This document shows, piece after piece, positions 54,053-62,056 of a DNA stretch of 64,000 bases. Source of the stretch: Pseudomonas sp. 102515 (lineage in GTDB: Bacteria > Pseudomonadota > Gammaproteobacteria > Pseudomonadales > Pseudomonadaceae); the NCBI RefSeq assembly GCF_031085165.1, contig NZ_JAVHTY010000001.1, positions 558,001-622,000 of the forward strand, read 5' to 3'. Below the pieces are notes generated by a model that saw only the letters and a program-made list of their open reading frames with translations, was not told the DNA's origin and did no database searches. Position 1 is the first letter of the stretch; every line of letters starts with the position of its first letter. Made by a program: the position numbers and the translations under genes.

Positions 54053-55207
54053 ATGACCGATCTCATCCAGTCCTTTCCTATCCACGTGCCTCAAGCCCAG
54101 CTCGACGAGCTGACGGCAAGACTCAGGCTTACACGCTGGCCCGACCGCGAGACCGTCCACGATGGGAGCCAGGGACCGCAACTGACGCGCCTGAAGGCCC
54201 TGGTGGAGCGCTGGGGCGGTGGCTACGACTGGCGGGCAGCCGAGACCCTGCTGAACGGCTGGGGCAGTAGCCGCACCGAAATCGACGGCCTCGGCATCCA
54301 CTTCCTGCATGTGCGCTCTCCCGAGCCGGCGGCTACACCCCTGCTGCTCACCCATGGCTGGCCGGGCTCGGTGCTGGAGTTTCGCGAGGTGATAGGGCCG
54401 CTCACCGACCCGGTCGCCCATGGCGGTGACGCCACCGACGCCTTTCACCTGGTCATACCCGCGCTGCCCGGCTTCGGCTTCTCGGACCAGCCCGGCGAAC
54501 CCGGCTGGGGGGTGGGCCGCACCGCCCTGGCCTGGATCGAACTCATGCGCCGACTCGGCTACGGCGATCACTGGCTGGCCCAGGGCGGTGACTGGGGCGC
54601 CGCGGTGACCACCGCCTTGGCGCACATGCGCCCGGCGGGCCTGGCCGGTGTGCACCTGAACATAGTGATGTTCCAGCCCACGGCGCAGGAGGTGGCCGAG
54701 GCCACGCCGGCCGAGCAGAAGATGCTCGCCGACGCCGCACGCTATGAACGCCAGTACTCGGGCTACATGAAGGTGCAGACGACCCGCCCGCAATCGGTGG
54801 CCTTCGCCCTGGCCGATTCGCCCGTAGGCCTTGCAGCCTGGATCTACGCGCTGTTCCAGGACGTCTCGGACAGCGCGGGCGAACCCGAGCGCGTCCTGGC
54901 GCTGGATCATCTGCTCGATGACATCATGCTCTACTGGCTGCCCAATGCCGGCGCCAGTTCGGCGCGCTTCTACTGGGAGGCGATGCGCGAGATAGCGAAC
55001 GGCATGCCTACCGCGCCGCTGCCCCTGCCCGCCGGCATCAGCATGTTTCCCGGTGAGCAGCTGCGGCTGTCGCGCCGCTGGGCCGAGCGGCGCTTCGCCG
55101 ATCTGCGGTTCTTCGCGGAAGCCGATCAGGGTGGGCACTTCGCGGCGATGGAAAATCCGCAAGAATTCGTCGGTCACCTGCGGGAAGCCTTTCGGGCGAT
55201 GCGCTGA
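54053..55207 (+). CDS. Epoxide hydrolase (alpha/beta fold with EHN domain)
   Basis: The 384-residue enzyme converts an epoxide to a diol. An N-terminal EHN domain (residues 1-110) is followed by the alpha/beta hydrolase core with oxyanion motif HGWPG (101-105), nucleophile Asp180 in QGGDWGAAV, and catalytic His362 in DQGGHFAAMENP. The family is that of microsomal-type epoxide hydrolases found in many soil bacteria. Divergent TetR gene and operator point to induction by substrate. No signal peptide; length is normal. Confidence 0.93.
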   Translation: MTDLIQSFPIHVPQAQLDELTARLRLTRWPDRETVHDGSQGPQLTRLKALVERWGGGYDWRAAETLLNGWGSSRTEIDGLGIHFLHVRSPEPAATPLLLTHGWPGSVLEFREVIGPLTDPVAHGGDATDAFHLVIPALPGFGFSDQPGEPGWGVGRTALAWIELMRRLGYGDHWLAQGGDWGAAVTTALAHMRPAGLAGVHLNIVMFQPTAQEVAEATPAEQKMLADAARYERQYSGYMKVQTTRPQSVAFALADSPVGLAAWIYALFQDVSDSAGEPERVLALDHLLDDIMLYWLPNAGASSARFYWEAMREIANGMPTAPLPLPAGISMFPGEQLRLSRRWAERRFADLRFFAEADQGGHFAAMENPQEFVGHLREAFRAMR

Positions 55208-55311
55208 GGGCGTCCGCTCCAGGACTGTGCCGTAGCAGCGTCGCTCAAAGGCCCCGAGCCGCGCTTTAACACGTGTTTACAAGCGTTCAGGAAGTTTTAC
55301 ACGCGGCTCTT

Positions 55312-55324
55312 TATCGATCGATAC
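55312..55324. promoter_or_regulatory. Second copy of the TATCGATCGATAC motif
   Basis: The 13-base sequence TATCGATCGATAC matches the core of the TetR operator at 23483-23506 exactly. It lies 57 bases before a small predicted membrane protein. It may be a second binding site of the distant TetR regulator or a chance palindrome. Confidence 0.35.
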
Positions 55325-55380
55325 CCTTGACCCCCGGCGATCACTCACTGAATGCCGTTTTCGGGCAGAGGGTTACCGAG

Positions 55381-55596
55381 GTGAAGCACGTCCTGAAGAG
55401 TATCGGCGCTATCGCCATGCTAGTGGGCTTGGCAGCCGTCCTTCTGGGGTGGCTGATCGATCCCTCCCTCTCCCTGCAATGCGGCATCAAGTTCGCTTGG
55501 ATAAAGCGCGAATTCCTGCAGACGGACCTCTTACTCTGGGGCGCCCTGCTGTTCGCTCCCGGGTTCAATGGCTATGCGCTGCACACCGATCTATGA
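55381..55596 (+). CDS. Small hypothetical membrane protein
   Basis: A short reading frame of 71 codons from GTG 55381 encodes a protein with one strong hydrophobic segment (IGAIAMLVGLAAVLLGWLI) and a second weaker one (LLLWGALLFAPGF). The start is uncertain; a GTG at 55273 gives 107 residues. No family is recognised. AT content is higher than in neighbours. It may be a real small membrane protein or chance. Confidence 0.4.
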   Translation: MKHVLKSIGAIAMLVGLAAVLLGWLIDPSLSLQCGIKFAWIKREFLQTDLLLWGALLFAPGFNGYALHTDL

Positions 55597-55715
55597 AATC
55601 GATCTTCGACCGCCACCACACGCCCTCATGACCAGACTAGCCAGGACCGCCGACGGTTGCCTTTTCGCTCGCTTCACTGCAGGGTGATCCGCCCACACCA
55701 GCCAGGACGCTTGCC

Positions 55716-56132
55716 TTGCCCCCTACCCTCCACATCGCCGCCGCCATCCTCCTGAACGAACGCCAGCAGGTGCTGCTGGTGCGCAAGCGGGGCACCACCG
55801 CCTTCATGCAACCGGGCGGCAAGGTGGATCCTGGGGAGCAACCTTTGGAAGCCTTGATCCGCGAATTGGCGGAAGAGCTTGGCCTGGTCATCAGGCCGGA
55901 TGCCGCGGCCTTTCTCGGCAATCATCGGGCGCCGGCCGCCAACGAACCCGGTTTCAGGGTCGATTGCGCGCTGTATCAGGTAGCCATGCGCGCGGGAGAC
56001 CAGCCGGTGCCTGCCGCCGAAATAGCAGAGGCGGTGTGGGTAGCCGTAGGCGAACCCGGCGATCTGCCGCTGGCGCCCCTGACACGCGACGTGATCCTTC
56101 CACTGCTCGGGCGGCAGCTGCTGCCCCCTTAG
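55716..56132 (+). CDS. Nudix hydrolase
   Basis: The 138-residue protein has a complete Nudix box, GGKVDPGEQPLEALIRELAE then ELGL (residues 35-57), with the Gx5Ex7REUxEExGU pattern intact, so it should hydrolyse a nucleoside diphosphate linked to another group. The start is a TTG at 55716, supported by AGGA about ten bases upstream; no ATG or GTG fits. It is convergent with the dabA remnant. The substrate is not predictable. Confidence 0.85.
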   Translation: MPPTLHIAAAILLNERQQVLLVRKRGTTAFMQPGGKVDPGEQPLEALIRELAEELGLVIRPDAAAFLGNHRAPAANEPGFRVDCALYQVAMRAGDQPVPAAEIAEAVWVAVGEPGDLPLAPLTRDVILPLLGRQLLPP

Positions 56133-56175
56133 CAAGCGGCCTCGACCCCTTGGTCACGGATTTCAGCTTTGCCAT

Positions 56176-56207
56176 GCCAGGCCGCCTGAAGCCTCGGGCG
56201 GCCTGGC
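56176..56207. terminator. Hairpin between nudix gene and dabA remnant
   Basis: GCCAGGCCGCC (56176-56186) pairs with GGCGGCCTGGC (56197-56207) to form a perfect 11-bp stem with a 10-base loop between convergent genes. A T-run is missing, so it is a weak or Rho-assisted terminator at best. Confidence 0.5.
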
Positions 56208-56218
56208 GCCGGCCAGCG

Positions 56219-56785
56219 TCAGCCCGTGGACAGAGGCTGCCACCCCCCGACCGTGCGCAGTTCCAGACGGGCCGGCAGGCCATCCAGACGCAGCAGGTGC
56301 AGCCAGCCATTGCGCACCAGATCACGCACCACGGCATGCGCCGCGATCACCTGATCGATCATGGCGCGCGGCGCCTCGATCACCACATGCAGGCGGATCG
56401 GGCGATGCATCCACTGCTGGCCGTCGTGCAGCGACTGGCCCGCCAGACCGATGCGCAGGTCGCCACCGTTGCCTTCGAATACGGCGATATGACCGCCCAC
56501 CACGTTGTGCAGCAGCTTGTTGCCGCTGCCGAAGCGCAGGTTGTCGGTGGTCGAGGTGAAGTACTGCAGGTTGATCCAGTGCGCCACCACCATGGGCGCG
56601 GTCATGATCTGCTCCAGCACCTTGCCCCCCGCATCCTGCCGCCAGTCGTAGTCATGCAGGAAGGCGCGGTCCTGCAGGTCCACCGCGCGAGTCCGCGCGC
56701 GCGGCGCGGCGATGAAGGCGGCATTGCCGGCCAGCCCCCATTCCGGCCGGGTCTGCGCCCAGTCGCGGGCGCAGCGGCGCAGCCG
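56219..56785 (-). pseudogene. dabA: C-terminal remnant of DabA (UPF0753/DUF2309 inorganic-carbon transporter subunit)
   Basis: Reading the minus strand from 56785 to the stop at 56219 gives 188 codons matching the end of DabA: RPEWGLAGNAAFIAAPR, FLHDYDWRQDAGGKVLEQIM, TAPMVVAHWINLQYF, GSGNKLLHNVVGG and VFEGNGGDLRIGLAGQSLHD. Full DabA proteins have roughly 800 or more residues and form a bicarbonate/CO2 uptake complex with the NuoL-like DabB. Only the last fifth is left. About 20-30 bases further lies the truncated start of the divergent LysR gene, so the rest of dabA and all of dabB have been deleted. No start codon or ribosome-binding site serves it. Confidence 0.85.
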
Positions 56786-56815
56786 TCCGAGCAACTTGGC
56801 CGCTACTTCTGAGCC

Positions 56816-57682
56816 GTGGCCAAGGAAGGCAATCTCACCCGCGCCGCCGAGGCGCTGCATGTCTCCCAGCCCGCCCTCTCCACCCAGATCCGGGTGCTGG
56901 AGGATCAGCTCGGCCATCCCCTGTTCCTCCGCTCCGGACGCAGCCTGCGGCTGACCGAAGCCGCACAGCTGGTGCTGGACTACGCCGAGACCATCTTCGC
57001 CCTGGGCAGCGAGTTGCAGGACACCCTGCAGAACACCCAGGAAGCGAACCAGGCACTGCGCATCGGCTCCGTGGCGACCCTCTCGCGCAACTTCCAGGAG
57101 AACCTGCTGCGCCCCTTCCTCGGTCGTGAAGACCTGGTGCTGACCCTCGAATCCGGCAGCGTGGACGAATTGCTGGAGCGCCTGGCCCTGCACAAGCTGG
57201 ACGTGGTGCTGACCAACCAGGCGGTGAGCGCCGACAGCCAGCGCACCTGGCAATGCCGCCTGCTCAATCGCCGGCCGGTGTGCCTGATCGGTCCACCGCG
57301 CCAGGACAGCCGTCCCTTCGACCTCCACCGGGACCTGCAACAGGCCCGGCTGATCGTGCCCGGGCGCAGCAGCGACGTGCGCAGCCAGTTCGAGGTCTAT
57401 CGCAGCGGCCAGGGACTGACGCCGCGCATCTGCGCCGAGGTCGACGACATGGCCCTGCTGCGCCTGCTCGCCCGTGACTCCGGCGACATGGCCCTGCTGC
57501 CCGCCGTGGTGGTGCAGGACGAAGTGCGCACTGGCGCGCTGCAGCTCTACGCCGAGGTACCGGAAATCGCCGAGCGCTTCTATGCGGTGATCCTGCAACG
57601 GCAGTTCAGGTTGAGTATTCTGGAGGAATTGCTGGGGCAGCCGGCGGTGCCGGCTGCCGTCCTAGCGCCAGAGGCGCTTTAA
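56816..57682 (+). CDS. LysR-family regulator (DabAB-associated, NhaR-like), 5' truncated
   Basis: The 288 codons from GTG 56816 encode a LysR protein beginning VAKEGNLTRAAEALHVSQPA, with helix-turn-helix, dimerisation helix and effector domain (EVDDMALLRLLARDSGDMAL). Relatives start about 15 residues earlier with a ...RYFW-AVAKEGN sequence. Here the codons before are CGC TAC TTC TGA, i.e. RYF-stop, so the Trp codon has become a stop and the upstream part no longer matches. No ribosome-binding site precedes the GTG. It may be a pseudogene, or a shortened protein that still has the recognition helix. Confidence 0.75.
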   Translation: MAKEGNLTRAAEALHVSQPALSTQIRVLEDQLGHPLFLRSGRSLRLTEAAQLVLDYAETIFALGSELQDTLQNTQEANQALRIGSVATLSRNFQENLLRPFLGREDLVLTLESGSVDELLERLALHKLDVVLTNQAVSADSQRTWQCRLLNRRPVCLIGPPRQDSRPFDLHRDLQQARLIVPGRSSDVRSQFEVYRSGQGLTPRICAEVDDMALLRLLARDSGDMALLPAVVVQDEVRTGALQLYAEVPEIAERFYAVILQRQFRLSILEELLGQPAVPAAVLAPEAL

Positions 57683-57741
57683 CCCCGGGTAATGGAATCG
57701 CCGAGCGCCGACGTTCACTCGGCGTCACATGGAGTGCCCCG

Positions 57742-58611
57742 CTACCTCACCACGCCATTCGCCTTGAACAGCCAGTCGAAGGCCTGGTCCAGGGTCGGCG
57801 ATGCCGTGTCGACAGGCTCGCGTGCCAGCTGTGCGGATGTCCGAGCGAATACCTCCCTCACCCCGGGCAGCACCGCCACCGGCAGCTCGGCTGCCCGCAG
57901 TTGGCGCTCGGCCTCTTCCACTTCCTTGAGACGGCGCGGAGCATGGACGACATGCGTCCTGATCAGGGCGCCGAGAAAGTCTCTGAGCGAGCCCTGGTCG
58001 ATATCGCTCAGGGCATCGTGGAGCTTTTCCGTGACGCCCTGCTTCTCGGCCGCCATGAAGCACTCGATGGTCAGGGCTTCCAGTCCCTTGGTGAACACGC
58101 TGCGCAGGATTTTCAGGGCCGCCGCATCGCCCGCGGCGCCTCCCTCGATGGGCGTGAGCGGTGCGCCGGCTTCGGCGAACAGGGCGACCGCGCGCTCAAC
58201 GCCGATGCCTGCACCCAGCAGATTGGTTTTCGCGTGCGTCAACGCGATGGCCCCCAGGATGGCCACGTCCACATAGGGGATCGAGCGCTCGGCCGCAATG
58301 GCCGCGGCTCGCCTGATCCGCTCCGGATCCGCGGTGGTCATGTCGATGAACAGCGCGCCCGCCTGCATAAGGGCGAGCGCCTGCTCGGCGACCGGGAGCG
58401 AGACGGTGCCGAAAACGCAGGAGACGACGACGTCGCACTCGGCGACCGCGTCGTCTACCGAGGTGAAGAGCGCCAGGTTGTGCTCCTTGGCAAAGGCCTG
58501 GGCTCGGGGTGAGGGCTTGAGGTCGCACAGGAGGATCTCGTGGCCCGCTGCCACCCAGGGATGCGCATAGGTAAGGCCTACTTCGCCTGCGCCGATAATC
58601 GCTAGCTTCAT
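57742..58611 (-). CDS. 6PGDH-like NAD(P)-dependent dehydrogenase (DUF1932 type)
   Basis: The 289-residue protein has an N-terminal Rossmann domain (MKLAIIGAGEVGLTYAH with GxGxxG) and a beta-hydroxyacid-dehydrogenase-like C-terminal helical domain (GDAAALKILRSVFTKGLEAL with the catalytic-type Lys). This matches 6-phosphogluconate-dehydrogenase-like NAD-binding proteins with a DUF1932 domain. It is in one direction with the RraA-type gene, 15 bases after it. It probably oxidises or reduces a small hydroxy acid in the same pathway; substrate unknown. Confidence 0.87.
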   Translation of the reverse strand: MKLAIIGAGEVGLTYAHPWVAAGHEILLCDLKPSPRAQAFAKEHNLALFTSVDDAVAECDVVVSCVFGTVSLPVAEQALALMQAGALFIDMTTADPERIRRAAAIAAERSIPYVDVAILGAIALTHAKTNLLGAGIGVERAVALFAEAGAPLTPIEGGAAGDAAALKILRSVFTKGLEALTIECFMAAEKQGVTEKLHDALSDIDQGSLRDFLGALIRTHVVHAPRRLKEVEEAERQLRAAELPVAVLPGVREVFARTSAQLAREPVDTASPTLDQAFDWLFKANGVVR

Positions 58612-58626
58612 TTGCGTGTTCCGTGA

Positions 58627-59247
58627 TCAGTGGGCCGCGTAGGCGCCCCGGTAGGTTCCAGCGGCAATCTGCGCGAGCATCTCCGCTTCCTTGCGCTCGG
58701 TCGCCAGGCACCGATCGAGCAGCTCCGCCGCCTGGGCGATGGGAAAGGCGACGATGCCGTCATGGTCACCCACGACGAGGTCTCCCGGAGACACGATCAT
58801 GTCGCCGATGGTCACCGGCACGTTGATTTCGCCCGGGCCATTCTTGTAGGGGCCACGGTGATAGCCCCCGCGCGCGAAGACCGGAAAGCTACCCTTGCTG
58901 ATCGTCGCCAGGTCGCGGATCGCCCCATCGACGACGACCCCTGCGGCACCGCGCTTTTCCGCGATAGCCGCCATGATATCGCCCATCAGGGCGCGACTCA
59001 GGTCGCCGCCGCCATCGACCACCAGCACCTGGCCAGGGACGAGGAGCTCCAGCGCCTGGTGGATCGCCCGATTGTCGCCGGCGGGTACTTTCACGGTGAG
59101 CGCAAGGCCCGCCGTGGTGCCTTCGATCCGGTGGAAGGGCCGCAGCCGAGCGCCTGGAAGCCGGTCGAGACAGTCGCTGATGATCGAGGTGGAGGTGCGG
59201 GCGAAGGCTTCGACCAGCGCGGTCGGACTGGAAGCGATGACGTTCAT
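58627..59247 (-). CDS. RraA-fold aldolase/decarboxylase (HMG/CHA aldolase type)
   Basis: This 206-residue protein has the RraA/methyltransferase-like fold. It contains D90, then 20 residues, then R111-D112 (GDIMAAIAEKRG ... DGAIRD), the D-x20-RD metal- and substrate-binding signature of 4-hydroxy-4-methyl-2-oxoglutarate/4-carboxy-4-hydroxy-2-oxoadipate aldolases, which true RNase E inhibitors (RraA) lack. It likely cleaves a 4-hydroxy-2-oxo acid or decarboxylates oxaloacetate. The start has AGAGGAG upstream. It is divergent from a LysR gene and upstream of the 6PGDH-like gene. Confidence 0.88.
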   Translation of the reverse strand: MNVIASSPTALVEAFARTSTSIISDCLDRLPGARLRPFHRIEGTTAGLALTVKVPAGDNRAIHQALELLVPGQVLVVDGGGDLSRALMGDIMAAIAEKRGAAGVVVDGAIRDLATISKGSFPVFARGGYHRGPYKNGPGEINVPVTIGDMIVSPGDLVVGDHDGIVAFPIAQAAELLDRCLATERKEAEMLAQIAAGTYRGAYAAH

Positions 59248-59290
59248 GGGGGCTCCTCTTGTTGAATGACGTCGAGGATAGGCCGGTGGC

Positions 59291-59310
59291 TAAATAGAAA
59301 AAGCGATATT
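59291..59310. promoter_or_regulatory. Candidate LysR-controlled site in RraA/LysR divergent region
   Basis: In the 97-base gap between the RraA-type gene and LysR an AT-rich element contains AAAAAGCGATA (59298-59308). The same 11 bases occur at 61760-61770 upstream of the MFS gene. A common LysR target is a reasonable reading, but the T-N11-A symmetry is weak. Confidence 0.4.
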
Positions 59311-59344
59311 AAGGTATGACCACTCATGCCCTGAAGGAATGCCA

Positions 59345-60244
59345 ATGGTCACGCTACGGCAATTACTGGCGCTGCACTGGATCGAACGGCTGGGTACGTT
59401 CGAAAGGGCTGCGGAACACCTCAGCACCACCCAGTCGGCCATTTCGAAACGGGTGCAGGAGCTGGAGTCTTCCACCGGCCTGCAGTTGTTCGACCGCTCG
59501 CAGCGGGGTGCCCGCTTCACCGCCGAGGGCGAGGAGCTGCTGGTCATCGCGCGAGAAATGCTCGATCTGAGCGAGCGCATCACCTCGCTCAAGGACGGCA
59601 AGCACGTCACCACGCGCCGCCTGCGGCTGGGCGTTACCGAACTCACCGCCTGGACCTGGTTACCGCGCCTGGTCACGCGGCTGGTCGCTGACTTTCCGGG
59701 GCTTACGGTGGAGCCGGAAGTCGACATGAGTCGCAACCTGCACGAGCGGCTGATGGACGACCTGGTCGACCTCATCGTGATCCCGGACACCTTCACCGCC
59801 CCCGAGGTCACCAGCGTGCCCCTGGCGACCGTGGAGAATGCCTGGATGGCCGCGCCGGGACTGGTGCGGAATTCCGGCGTGGTGAGTTTGGCCGAGCTGG
59901 CCAGATATCCCATGCTGATGCAGGGCAAGAAGTCAGGATCGGGGCTGTTCGTGAACCGCTGGCTGCACGCACGCGGCATAGAGCTGCCCAGGATCCTCTC
60001 CTCCGACAGCCTCACCGCCATGCTCGGCCTGGCCTCGGCGGGTCTCGGCGTCACCTATCTGCCGCGCGAATGTTTCCGCCCGCTGGTGGAAGACGGCAAG
60101 CTCGTCATCGTCGAGACCGATCCCGAGCTGCCACCGGTTCCCTACATGGCGATGTACCGCAACGATCGCCCCTCGACCTTCGTCGCCGAGATCGCCACGC
60201 TGGCGACGCACCTCTGCGACTTCACGAAACAGCTGCAGCGTTAG
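59345..60244 (+). CDS. LysR-family transcriptional regulator
   Basis: The 299-residue LysR regulator has the helix-turn-helix FERAAEHLSTTQSAISKRVQ (residues 19-38) and a full effector domain (RLRLGVTELTAWTWLPRLVT onward, GLGVTYLPRE). The start ATG at 59345 is used because AAGGA lies six bases upstream; an ATG two codons earlier is immediately after that site. It is divergent from the RraA-type gene and convergent with the MFS gene, and probably regulates both. Confidence 0.92.
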   Translation: MVTLRQLLALHWIERLGTFERAAEHLSTTQSAISKRVQELESSTGLQLFDRSQRGARFTAEGEELLVIAREMLDLSERITSLKDGKHVTTRRLRLGVTELTAWTWLPRLVTRLVADFPGLTVEPEVDMSRNLHERLMDDLVDLIVIPDTFTAPEVTSVPLATVENAWMAAPGLVRNSGVVSLAELARYPMLMQGKKSGSGLFVNRWLHARGIELPRILSSDSLTAMLGLASAGLGVTYLPRECFRPLVEDGKLVIVETDPELPPVPYMAMYRNDRPSTFVAEIATLATHLCDFTKQLQR

Positions 60245-60323
60245 CCCGGTGCGCCAGACCGCCCTGCTGCTACAGAACGGTAGCGCAGCAAGCGGCCGTG
60301 ATCGTGAACCAAGGTTGCGCCCC

Positions 60324-61697
60324 CTAGGCAGCAGAGGCCTCAGCGGGCGCGGTCGCCGGTTCGGAAATGGTCAGCACGAAGGCCAGCGCGGCCAAGGAGC
60401 AGACACCCAGGAAAATGAACACCGCGGTCCAGCTATAGCTATCCAGCAGGAAGCCGGTGATCAGCGGCGCCATGGCGCCCCCCGCCTGGCCCGCGCTGTT
60501 GACCACGGATGCAGCCACCGGATAGGTCGTTCTGGTCGTCAGCCCCATCGAATAGACCGAGAACGACGAGTAGCCAATGTTGAGCAGAAAGCCGGTACCG
60601 AACAGCAACAGACTGACCGCGAGCAGCCCATTGGGCGCGTAGACCAGAGCGACCATCATCACGCAGGTCGCTACCGCACTGATCATCATGGTCGGTTTGC
60701 GACGGCGGTCCAGGATTCGATCCGATAGCCAGCCACCGACGATATTGCCAAGCACCCCGCCAACGAAGGGCAAGGACGCCACGAAGCCGACCTGCATCAG
60801 TTCGAAGTGCTTCACCTCACCGAGGTACTTGGGGAGCCAGGCCAGGAGCACGTTCACCACACCGGTCATGAGCAGGTAGCCCAGACCACACCCCCAGATG
60901 TTCCAGGACCTGAACACGGAGCGGGACGTATCCAGGAGAGGGGTGCGTTCATAGCGCAGCGCGCGGTCGAGCCTGCCGAAATCCCGGTGCTTACGGACCG
61001 ACTCGCTGTGCGCGGTCGTCTGGTCTTCGATGTGTTCGGCTTCGGCGTCACTGACCTGCTTGCAGGCCCTTGGGTCGTTGGGAACGAGCCACCACCAGAG
61101 CAAGGCCAGCAGCACGCCTGGCAGAGCGAAGGCGATGAACATGGTGCGCCAGCCATCGAGCAGAATCAGCGCTGCCCCCAATGGCGGTGCGATCACCGCG
61201 CCCATCTTCGCGGCGGATAGGAACGCTCCGGTAGCCGTGCCCTTTTCCCGCGGCGGAAACCAACGGTTGATGGTGCTCAGCATCGACAGGGGCAAAGCAG
61301 CCTCTGCCACGCCCAGGGCCGAGCGATAGAGCTTGAGCATGCCGATACTGTGGGAGGTGCCGATCAGCAGCGTCACGAGTGACGTCAGGCCAATCGCCGC
61401 GGGAGCGACCACGCGTACGCTGACCTTGCTCAGCAGAAAGCCTGCCGGTATCTGACCGAGCGAGTAGAACAGGAAGAAGGCGCTGACCAGCAGGCCCACC
61501 TCGGCATTGGTCGCACCGAACTCCTTCTGGATATAGGGCAAGGCGATGCCGATATTGGCCCTATCGGCCGCAGCGAGCATGTACACGACCACGATGACCG
61601 CCAGTACCACCCAGCGATAGCGGGTCCAGGACCGCGTCTGTAGCGCTGCCCGTTCCGCTACTGCCGGTGCCGGCTTCGAAGCCAGGGATTCGGTCAT
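60324..61697 (-). CDS. MFS transporter, anion:cation symporter (ACS) family
   Basis: The 457-residue inner-membrane protein has 12 hydrophobic segments and ACS-family features: YMLAAADRANIGIALPYIQK near residue 39, GVAEAALPLSMLSTINRWFP near residue 128, and the ACS-style loop between helices 6 and 7. This family imports organic anions such as glucarate, tartrate, phthalate or 4-hydroxyphenylacetate. GGAGGA precedes ATG 61697. Genomic position suggests it imports the substrate of the RraA-type and 6PGDH-like enzymes. Confidence 0.92.
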   Translation of the reverse strand: MTESLASKPAPAVAERAALQTRSWTRYRWVVLAVIVVVYMLAAADRANIGIALPYIQKEFGATNAEVGLLVSAFFLFYSLGQIPAGFLLSKVSVRVVAPAAIGLTSLVTLLIGTSHSIGMLKLYRSALGVAEAALPLSMLSTINRWFPPREKGTATGAFLSAAKMGAVIAPPLGAALILLDGWRTMFIAFALPGVLLALLWWWLVPNDPRACKQVSDAEAEHIEDQTTAHSESVRKHRDFGRLDRALRYERTPLLDTSRSVFRSWNIWGCGLGYLLMTGVVNVLLAWLPKYLGEVKHFELMQVGFVASLPFVGGVLGNIVGGWLSDRILDRRRKPTMMISAVATCVMMVALVYAPNGLLAVSLLLFGTGFLLNIGYSSFSVYSMGLTTRTTYPVAASVVNSAGQAGGAMAPLITGFLLDSYSWTAVFIFLGVCSLAALAFVLTISEPATAPAEASAA

Positions 61698-62056
61698 GAG
61701 TCCTCCGATTTTTATGGTTATTAAAGGTGACGGAGGTTTTACGACGGCCCATTAATGGAAAAAAGCGATAAAGAGGCACAGGCATTCATTCCCCTTTGGA
61801 ATGCGCCATCCCCATACTCGGTGGGATGGCCATGCTTGAGCCCTCGGCAGCTGGCACGCGGATGGCGATCGCTGCGCTATCCAGGCAGGGATACAGAAGG
61901 AAACACGGATCACTGTCTGTCAGCCGGCGGACCTATGGATCCTGCCCCTGGTGGATGGACTGACCCCAACCACCCAGCACCCCAGGCGTGCCCTCCTCCC
62001 CCTCGCCCGCTACAATGCGCGCCTTGCCGTGCCACGCCTGATCGAGAAGAACCGCC
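61698..62056. other. Intergenic region with LysR-like motif, hairpin and rlhA promoter
   Basis: The 359-base gap between the divergent MFS and rlhA genes contains the AAAAAGCGATA motif at 61760-61770, an 8-bp hairpin (GCCATCCC at 61805-61812 with GGGATGGC at 61823-61830), and a TACAAT -10-like box at 62011-62016 before rlhA. No gene is seen. Confidence 0.5.

Noticed and set aside
55964-56812. A 282-codon plus-strand frame leading into the LysR gene
   Set aside because: It is antisense to the dabA remnant and has no coding features of its own apart from the RYF codons at its end.
56219-57598. A single 459-codon minus-strand protein
   Set aside because: Only its last part is real (dabA remnant); the first 270 codons are the antisense of the LysR gene, so the long frame is an accident of the deletion junction.
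58627-59247. Annotation as RraA, regulator of ribonuclease E
   Set aside because: The D-x20-RD signature and the catabolic neighbours fit the aldolase branch of the fold better than the RNase E inhibitor.
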